Shown: piece after piece, positions 54,272-64,000 of the stretch | Position numbering within the stretch: the stretch's first letter is position 1 | Layout: the number at the start of each line of letters is the position of its first letter | Origin: Blasia pusilla | Lineage: Eukaryota; Marchantiophyta; Marchantiopsida; Blasiales | Assembly: GCA_050084515.1 (NCBI GenBank) | Contig: CM114271.1 | Span: 55,676,001-55,740,000, forward strand | Length of the DNA: 64,000 nucleotides | Direction of reading: 5' to 3' | Position numbers and translations under genes: made by a program | The notes under the pieces: model-generated | Told to the model about the DNA's origin: nothing | Databases searched by the model: none | The model's input: the letters and a program-made list of their open reading frames with translations, nothing else

Positions 54272-56435
54272 TTGCAACAAAGGCTAAAATGCTCGACCAA
54301 ACCAGTGAAGAGAGTGATCAAGAAATGGAGGATAGAGGACTTCCAAGATGAGGGCAACAAGAAGGTATACATTGGCAAGCGAGAAAAAAATCTCTTGGCA
54401 TTTGACACTTTCATTGAATCTACCGTCAAGACTTTTGGGTTCACAAGAACAACAATGGACATGGTGCTGGCATGGTGGGAGCGTGGAGTGACAGATGCCG
54501 CCGAGATTGCTGCCGGCAGAAAATTGATAATATGCGGCAGAGCCGTCAAATGGTGGTCCTTGGAACTCAAGGCAGCCATTGCCAAACAAAGGGAAGCGTA
54601 TGTCACAAGTGCCAAAGCCAGGGACGATGCATCCTTGTGGGCAGAGTATGTGGCCCTACGCAAGGAAACCCGTCTTCTCGTGCGCATGCACAAGAAGAAA
54701 ATGAACCAAGCCACATACTCATCCATCATTGAGAATTTCACTGAGAACCAGAAAAAGTTATGGATGGAAGTGCAGAAATTGAGCAAGGCCAGGGACAAAA
54801 ACAACGTAAAGGCCTTGAAGAGAAAAGACGGTGGAATGGTGACCACGGCTAAACAGATCCGACATGTGTTGGAAGGCCATTACAAGGAGTTAGGTAGGAA
54901 GCCTGCTCGGACATCCCTTGAAGAGCAGAACTTCGAGAGGGTGGTGGAGGATTTTGATAAGATACAACGGGGGAAGGGAGATGATGAGGTTGAGCTAGGC
55001 AATCCATTTAATGATTGGTTCTCCCTGGCTGAGGTGGGATCAGCGATCAAAGAACTTGTGAACCACAAAGCAGGCGGTAGTGATGAGCTTGTGAATGAGC
55101 TGTTGAAGTATGGCGATGCTGCTATGGCTTGTTCTCTAGTGAGTCTCTTCAACCTGGTCTGGTGGGCAGAAGTCATCCCACAAAGATGGCGGATGGGAGT
55201 CATCGTGAACCTCTTCAAGAAGGGTGAGCGAGAAGACCCTGGAAACTAGAGGGGTATTATATTGCTGAGTGTAGTCGGGAAGCTCCTCTGCCGTATACTC
55301 AACAATAGGATCTCTGTGTACCTAGAGGAGAATTTTGTCATCAAGGAAGGCCAGGATGGCTTCCGGCAAGCCCGAGGATGTGTGGACCGCATCTTCACCT
55401 TCAGTAAGATCATCCAGGGTAGGAAAAAAGAGGGGAAACCCACCTATTGCTTCTTCTTGGACCTCAAGAAGGCATACGACACTGTATGGCGTGACGGGCT
55501 TTCTTATAGCTTGTGGAAGGCGGGGCTGAGAGGGAAAATGTGGAGGGTGGTGGAGAAGATGTATCAACACAAGGAGTAGAGTTCGGTGAATGGCCAAAGA
55601 GTGGGACATTCGACATCAAGCAAGGAGTGGCTCAAGGATGCCCGCTCTCCCCCACCCTCTTCAACATTTTCGTGAATTCCCTATTGGAAGAAATGGAGGA
55701 TAGTGGACTAGGCATACGGGTGGGCAACAGCTCAATTGTTGCCCTCATGTTTGCTGATGACTTTGGTGGCCTCGAGGAAACAGGAGAGAAACTCCAAGAG
55801 ATGATCTCCCTGACCAAAATCTGGTGTGACATGTGGGGCATGGAGGCAAATGTACTGAAGTGCGGTGTGATGATTTTCAATAGCAAGGAGGAGGACCAAG
55901 ACCAACAGTGGTATTGGGGTTGACCAAGAGATCCCCCGTGTGGGATCTCTTGGTGACATACACCTATTTGGGCATAGAATTCTCGAAAGATTGCATGTGG
56001 GGTGCACACAGTAAGAAGACTACTGAGAAAGGCCACAAGAAGGTGAACGATCTGTCCAGATTCCTACACTGTCGGGATATCACATCAGAAGTAAAGCGAT
56101 GTGTCATTTTGAATACCATTCATCCCTCACTGGAATACGGGGCAGTAGTGTGGGATGCCAACACCAAACAAAGGGATAGGCTTGAAGTTGTGCAGCTAAA
56201 GGCGTTTTGGGGTATGATGTCAACCTCATCACGAACAGCCTGAGTTGGTGTGAGATCAGAACTAGGTGTGGAACCCTTGGAGGATAGACGTGACATTGCC
56301 AAGTTGAAATGGCGGAGGCAGTTGGAGACAATGGACTCCCATCGCTATCCTAAAGAGGTGATGGGAAAAACCTGGACCCAAAAAAAACCCGTAAAGCAGG
56401 CCAAATCTTGGACGAAAAAGGTTCAATTCTTTTAG
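54272..56435 (+). pseudogene. LINE reverse transcriptase, copy 1
   Basis: An open frame of 325 codons (54272..55249) holds the region before the RT (KKWRIEDFQ, KAGGSDELVNELLK, PQRWRMGVIVNLFKKG). After a TAG it continues LLSVVGKLLCRILNNRIS, QDGFRQARGCVDRIF and YCFFLDLKKAYDTVW (first catalytic Asp), a TAG at about 55579, then GVAQGCPLSPTLFNIFV and ALMFADDFGG (FADD, the other two catalytic Asp). YLGIEFSKDCMWG and a helical C-terminal part (CVILNTIHPSLEYGAVVWD) follow to about 56435. Stops are near 55249, 55579, 55921 and 56243, with frame shifts, so it is inactive. Confidence 0.85.
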
Positions 56436-56440
56436 AAATT

Positions 56441-59366
56441 TAATGTTTGGGAGACAATCGCCTCCTCTCTCCGAGGGGGATCTCAACAATTTCACGATAA
56501 AAATCTTCCCGGACCCTTAGACTCTTTTGTCTACAATGATCCCAACAAGCCCACAATTGTCCATTTTGATTGTTTGTTGAAGTTGTGCCATAATAGATGG
56601 TTTCAATAACAGTCTACACCCATGGTCATGATTTTCGGTTACGTCCATGGACGACTCCATGGGTGTATCTCTTGAGGCAGTGAGTTAGGGGTGTTGGAAA
56701 GAAGATGTCGTCCTTTCTCCCCTGTACCACACTACAGGAAGGCGTAGGGACTATTTGAAAAGCCCTGGTAGCTCAGTTTTTACATGTGGGTGGGCTTCTC
56801 AACATGAGCCGGATTTCTAGTCATGGTGGTTCAGATTCGATGCCTCCATAGTTGGCGTTGTCTCTTGCATCATTGGGAAAATGAATACTCTAGGAAGTAC
56901 GAACAAAGTTATGATTTTCTAAGAAGAAAGGGATATTGTCTGTCATGTTTCCGTCACAGCACGGGCCAACGAGACAACGCTGGAAGGGTAGCACCTCCGG
57001 TCCGAGGAAGAATTGGAGACCAGCAAGTGTCATTGCCACTTTTACTTATCAAGGGCACCTGAAACCTCGAGTAATGGTGCATATCCGTCCATGATCCGTC
57101 GTCTATCTGCATCCTGCCCATTTCTTTATTCTATAAATTTAATATAAATTAATAAGAGTGATACTTGGTCGAACCAAATTGCTGCGTAAGGATTTAAGAG
57201 GTTAAAAATCTGAATGAAAGGGCGTCACGATTGTCGTAGAAAAGAGGAAAAAACCTACGGAAGAATAGGTAAGATAAATAATGACGAGAAGTCCTGTAGG
57301 GGACGTCACTGTTTGGAATTTTATAGGCTTTTGAAATTGTAGGGGGTTTTGTCTTATTCCGTGTCCCTTGCCTCTTGTCACCACATTCCTCCTGTTATGA
57401 GAGGAAGAAGTCCATCATGCTATGTCACGTCTTCATATGGCGCCTGTGACCCTCTTGCTGCATACATAAGAGAGGAATATGGATAATAAGATTTATTTGG
57501 GGGGATAAGTGTTGTGAAAGTTGAGCAACACACATGTTCCACACATACTGAGTCAAACTGCCTAACGTCAACATGTTTTCAAAAGCTTCCGAAATTCCAT
57601 ATGACCATGTTGCGAATGCTAACTCTCTCCTCATAGTCCATAACTTTTTCGTTGCACCCTGGATTTTGCTGTTTTCTATAATCACGGGGGCGGACTCTCG
57701 TACAATTTTTGACATTTCGTAATTTTTGTTTCCGCTCGATCACGGGCCTACATCACTGCAGCTGAAGATCATAGGATGTCAAAAGACCCCTATTGGCTGG
57801 TTTCTGATTCATTTCATCTTCTCCCAACCCCATAAAATAGCAATATGATGTCAATTCTAACGAAATGCACGACCGTGGCTTCATCCTGCCCAATGTTTGA
57901 ACGAGTATTGACACGAAAATTCATTCTTGGAAATATAAAGGGCTCTCTATGTTTGCATGATATTTTGACACATCATCGATCATAGATACATTTAACATTC
58001 TGAATCCGACATCGGCGCAGAAGGCGATGCCTTTTTGGTAGAGACGGCCGACAAGACTTTGTCGTTTAGGAAGAAAGCTCCCCCAGATTTTCGCCACAGT
58101 GCACGGGTTGCAGTCCGACAAAGCTACAGAAAGTCCCAAGTTTGGACATAGACAAGGATTCACCGAGGCAAGCTTTGACGTCTGAATGAAGGCTCCTCTC
58201 GTTAGACTAACTTTCGTCAGCATTTTGAAGCGTGGTAGGATTACAATAACTCATAAAGCAGCTTCGTAACAAGCGTTGCATTGTGATAACTGGACGGTCC
58301 AGGTTTACTTCGGTTTCGCATTCTCGAGTAAGAAGCACGCATTGATAGATAAATTTGAGAAGCTGTCCTAGTTCAGCGTTTCCATTTGTACCTTTCTAGT
58401 TTGCGCATTACAATGGTCGGTGGCTAGTTAGTATCCAGTTTTCGCTTCACGATCGCCATGAATCATCGGATCACGTGGTGCTTTATCATTCACAAATGGG
58501 TCGAAACCACCGGATTAGTGGTCGTTCTGCCAGCCTAGAAGTGTCACACGTCACGAAAAACCTCAATGCGTACTTGGTACTAGGTCCACTCGACGAAGAA
58601 ATGGCTTTGTTTAATACTAATAATTATTCTAAAAATTTTAAAAATTAATATCATTCGAAAGAGGAAAAAAGTCTCTTTCCGACGTCCTTGTGAAAACGTC
58701 GTTCAGAGAAATGACATGTAGATTCCGGTTTCTTCAACCAGGACTCAAGGGGCCTCCAAACTGAGTGGCCCTACTCCAATGGGATGACAGAGAGGTCTTA
58801 CCCATTCGATAAATGAGAATGATAAAATATAAAGTAGTTTTTGAGATATATTTACTATTCTTAAGATCTAATATGAAGAGAGGTGAGATTTAGTATTAAA
58901 TGAATATTCGGATGATACATTGGATCGAGAGTCCTGGTAGTTTTTTGGAGAGAACAAGTACTTTTCCGATCTATATAAAGCATGACATTACGTTTTTAAA
59001 TTTTCCTAATTCCGGTCGGCTATTTTGATACTAAAACAAAGGAGATCTGTAGATTCCGTCGGTTTTTGGCCATCGTTTGAGAAGTTCTTAAATTCATTCG
59101 GCTCGATCAACACGTAACCCTGGTTCTCCCCGTTCATTGATGGGATCTAAGGGATAGAAATGACAATAAAGATGAAATAAGAAAAGATTCATCATGGGGA
59201 TCCTTCAAAAATTATACAAGCCCCTAAGTTTAAAGAGATCGCATTTATGATCCCATGTGAGGGTGATGAAGTTTACTACAAATATAAGAGTTCAAAATTT
59301 GGAAGGGCATCAAGGCTTGATTAGTACCGATGTCCTTGGTAAAGGATGTCGGTACTAGTGGAAGAT
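56441..59366. other. Non-coding region, no gene recognised
   Basis: No domain in any frame. AT-rich in parts (57120..57180, 58600..59000). No tandem repeat, RNA gene or transposon end was identified. Confidence 0.4.
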
Positions 59367-59548
59367 CTTAGCTTTAGGACTCGACGGGAGAGCCTAGAAA
59401 GGCTTTGAGCTATTGAGAGAAAATACTAATTTCGACAAATCTGGTCTTTTAGAAAACCTTAGCTTTAGGACTCGACGGGAGAGCCTAGAAAGGCTTTGAG
59501 CTATTGAGAGAAAATACCAATTTCGACAAATCTGGTCTTTTAGAAAAC
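59367..59548 (+). repeat. 91-bp tandem duplication
   Basis: 59367..59457 and 59458..59548 differ at one position (AATACTAAT / AATACCAAT). A more diverged third copy of the last part, extending about 40 bases further, lies at about 59863..59930. The near-identity indicates a recent duplication. Confidence 0.95.
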
Positions 59549-59599
59549 CTTGTTTTGTTCTAATATGATTATTATTAATAGGACATTGTGTAACTGTGT

Positions 59600-60350
59600 A
59601 TGACTTAGGGTTTAGGGTTTACAACTTAGGATGTATGGCTTGGAATAATAGATACATTCTCCCCTTGGTCATTTGACATTCCAAGGGGGGAAATGATCCT
59701 TGAGAGTGATCTATATTTTTTGCATTCATGGCCAAGTAATTAATAGCATCTAGTGTAATGATCCATGACTTAGGATTTAGTGTGTATGGCTTAGGTTTTA
59801 GGATTCTAAATTCTAGAATACAATTTGGGTACATTTCTTAGGATTTATGGCCAATGAATTAAATACCAATTTCAACAAATCTAGTCATTTAGAAAACCCA
59901 GTTTTGTTCTAATATCATTATTCATGGACATAAGAAAATCTTATTTATGGATTATTCTAGATTGGTGTCCATGTTTTCAGTTGTTGTTGTAAGTTTTGGT
60001 CATTATTACTAAAGAGTTTACTCCAAAGAAGGATGACGTTGTATTGTTTATGGTCAATTTCTTAGCTTTAGGGTCTAGAGTGAATGGGTTAGGGTCTACA
60101 GTTGAGAGTTTAGGATTTAAAGTGTAGGGCGCATGGCTTAGGGTTTACAGTATAGGGTTTAGGCCTTAGGATTTATGGATGAGGGTTTAGGTTGTTGGCG
60201 TATGGCTTAGGGTTTAGCGTTTAGGATGTTTGACCAAAGGTTTAGGATTTAATATGATTTGGGTGTAGTGCTTGGTGTTTATGGCTAATAAATTTATAAG
60301 ATATAGCCTAAGGGTGTATGGCTTAGGGTTTAGGATATTAGAAGGTGACA
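59600..60350 (+). repeat. Degenerate telomere-like (TTTAGGG-type) interstitial repeats
   Basis: Words such as TTAGGGTTTAGGGTTTAC (about 59605), GGCTTAGGGTTTA (several between 60080 and 60330) and many GTTTAGG/CTTAGG variants are scattered through 750 bases, mixed with a recurring GTATGGCTTAGG. These resemble the Arabidopsis-type plant telomere repeat in decayed, interspersed form. No run is long or perfect, so it is an internal relic. Confidence 0.6.
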
Positions 60351-60359
60351 AGATGCATG

Positions 60360-61030
60360 ACCTAAGGGTGGACCGCAAAGCCGTGGCGTTTGGACGCAAG
60401 CGTAAACCTGGAGGCATATTGAACATCCATCATTGATGAAGAAAAAGGATTGGCATGGATTCCAACAACGAAGAAGTGGCTCTGGATCTATTGAGAATAG
60501 GATACCTTACGATGTATGAATGACATTGTATGAAGGGTGTAGGATGTGGGACCTACTATATAGGGTGTAGTAAATCTAATTTTCATCTAATATCCAAATG
60601 GATGAACATATAATTATGGATGGATTTGGCTTGAAATCATCAATTGATACAATGTGGAGAAACTTCCAAGAGTTAGTTCAAATAATTAAGTGTTTAGGGT
60701 TATAAATTAATTCTACTACTTCATGCAAGTTGGAGGTAGATCTTAAACAAGAGTAATTTGGGAATAATATGGATTAAAATAATGAAAGCTTTGTCGTGCC
60801 CATACATATTGTTACACAATTCATATCGTTGGTCACATCCACACCACACAAGAGTGATCTTCCCCACTAGAAGAAAATCATGGTTTTTATTACTAAGATC
60901 CAAATGGGTGAGGTTCCTCATGACTAGGACTCATGATTGAAATCTCCCTTAGTCATATGGTAGTCTTATCTTTCAAAAAATCAACACTATTTTAGTCATA
61001 TAGAAATATGAATAAGTCATTGAATCATTT
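60360..61030. other. Non-coding, AT-rich, no gene recognised
   Basis: No domain or structured repeat seen. Confidence 0.4.
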
Positions 61031-61032
61031 TA

Positions 61033-61170
61033 GGATATGACTTAGTGATATACAAGAATGACTTATTCAATAGTGAGTCATTTTACACTCAATATGATTT
61101 AGGACATGACTTAGTCATATACATGAATGACTTATTCAATAGTGAGTAATTTTACACTCAATATGACTGA
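61033..61170 (+). repeat. 69-bp tandem repeat, two units
   Basis: 61033..61101 and 61102..61170 share ATGACTTATTCAATAGTGAG and TTTACACTCAATATGA with a few substitutions. The word TGACTTAGTCATAT is itself nearly palindromic and recurs around the array. Confidence 0.85.
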
Positions 61171-61784
61171 GTCATACTAAATTGTGCAAATATTGCAAAA
61201 TATTTAATATCCTTAATTTTTCATTTATAAAAAAACATCACCATAGAATATTTTCTATTCCTTTGAGAGTCACCAAGCATGATTTTTTAATTCAATCGTG
61301 TAGAAAAATTAGATTATAGGCCAGTCTTGTAAAATTTATGACAGAATTTTATGAATGCATAGATTGATATAAACCCTTCCCTTAAACCCTTGAAAATATT
61401 TAGGGTTTGGAAAAATTAGGAGAAGCAATTCTCCTTATCCTCTATAGAGATCCTTATAATAGAACATACTAGCTAAGGTAACACGCGCAGAAAGGTTTAG
61501 ACAACGTTTGAGACCCCGGAAAGAGTTTTGCAATAGTTAACGCATGTACATGTAAGAGGCTAGGGGTTTGAGTAGAGTTTGAAAGGGAAAACATAGAAGA
61601 CAAGAGAAGTGACTTGGTGGGTTTAGGTATGTGAGCATATGTGCGTGGGAGCTCGAGAGCGGGAGAGGTTGAGGAATGAGAGAAGCCTTAATGAGAGTTC
61701 TCACCCACAGAGCTAGTGAGGGAGCGGAGAGGTTGATGATGCAATAGAGAGGAGCAAGAGGTGCAGCCACAAAGGTTTTACACA

Positions 61785-61965
61785 AGCTTTGATCCGAGGT
61801 GATCCGAGCTGCTTTGATCCGAGGTGTCGTTTGAGTGAGAGAACAAGAATCAAAGGGTTTATACGAGCTTTGATCTGAGGTGATCCGAGCTGCTATGATC
61901 CACGCTGCTTTTATTCGAGCTACTGTGATCCGAGCTGCTGTGATCCGAGGTGTCGTTTGAGTGAG
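61785..61965 (+). repeat. Short-unit repeat, GATCCGAGCTGCT / GATCCGAGGTG
   Basis: About ten units of 13-15 bp (TGATCCGAGCTGCT and TGATCCGAGGTG) in two blocks. Each block ends in the same GTGTCGTTTGAGTGAGAGAA tail, so a larger unit of about 115-120 bp was duplicated. Confidence 0.8.
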
Positions 61966-62126
61966 AGAATAAAAATTGAAGAGTTAAAATAAGAGAGGCC
62001 GCAAAGGAGGTTCAGAAGCTACAAATCTAAGAGAGGGGGATTGAGAGAAGGAGGAGAAGAAGGAGATTAGAAGAAATTGGAAGGCCATAAGAGTAAGCCG
62101 ACAACCTCACAATCAAAGGCAAACAG

Positions 62127-64000
<1,874 letters not shown>

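Larger units (their letters stand above)
52391..56440 (+). mobile_element. LINE (APE-type non-LTR retrotransposon), copy 1
   Basis: Starts with TAAACCCCAAAACTAC directly after a CT tract and shares its 5' region with a second copy at 62245. It encodes, in order, an N-terminal domain, an apurinic/apyrimidinic-type endonuclease, and a reverse transcriptase with a C-terminal domain. No RNase H domain was seen. The 3' end is uncertain: coding similarity ends by 56435 and no poly(A) tail was identified. Frame breaks make it inactive. The RT looks like the Jockey/CR1/L2-type set, but the clade cannot be fixed by eye. Confidence 0.75.

Overview
The window looks like nuclear DNA of a green plant. Genes are split by GT-AG introns. 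One host-type gene (20963..24803) belongs to a plant glycosyltransferase family, and degenerate TTTAGGG-type telomere-like words occur near 59600..60350. Almost everything else is transposable-element sequence in various stages of decay. I cannot name the species. The mix of elements (retroelements carrying a C5-DNA methyltransferase, an N4/N6-methyltransferase-like gene, an R2-like element) would suit an early-diverging streptophyte such as a bryophyte, lycophyte, fern or charophyte, but that is inference.

Layout. 1..6108: two copies of an LTR-type retroelement, head to head, each reading Gag, zinc knuckles, aspartic protease and then a cytosine-C5 DNA methyltransferase-like domain. 6109..10235: a decayed DDE/SWIM (MULE-like) transposase gene with a palindrome-rich intron. 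10240..12899: a third Gag-protease copy, split by a 1554-bp solo LTR with a 5-bp target duplication. 12900..17640: no recognisable gene, but a perfect hairpin and a minisatellite. 17687..20083: a long ORF of an R2-like retrotransposon whose reverse-transcriptase core is missing. 20963..24803: an apparently intact six-exon glycosyltransferase gene. 26605..50960: nested, broken copies (A, C, D, B from left to right) of one large DNA transposon. 50965..56440 and 62129..64000: long CT tracts, a SINE-like unit and two copies of an APE-type LINE. 56440..62100: mostly non-coding with tandem repeats.

The most interesting system is the large transposon in 26605..50960 (the stretch at 6109..10235 carries the transposase part). 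In two copies the SWIM/DDE transposase gene and a second gene are transcribed divergently from a 1.1-1.5 kb intergenic region. The second gene encodes, in order, a charged coiled coil, a ParB/sulfiredoxin-like DGNHR motif, and a beta-class N4/N6 DNA methyltransferase fold whose catalytic DPPY is replaced by DLPS in all three copies that cover it. Roughly 80 copies of a CpG-rich palindrome, consensus GCAACCCGTCG-N5-CGACGGGTTGC, lie in the intergenic region, in introns of both genes and in the 3' flanks, and I saw none in the exons. The arrangement resembles VANDAL MULEs, in which a second protein (VANC) recognises short motifs in the element's own non-coding DNA and counteracts silencing. A self-recognition or epigenetic role here is a hypothesis.

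Thus two unrelated transposon classes in one window carry two unrelated DNA-methyltransferase-type domains.
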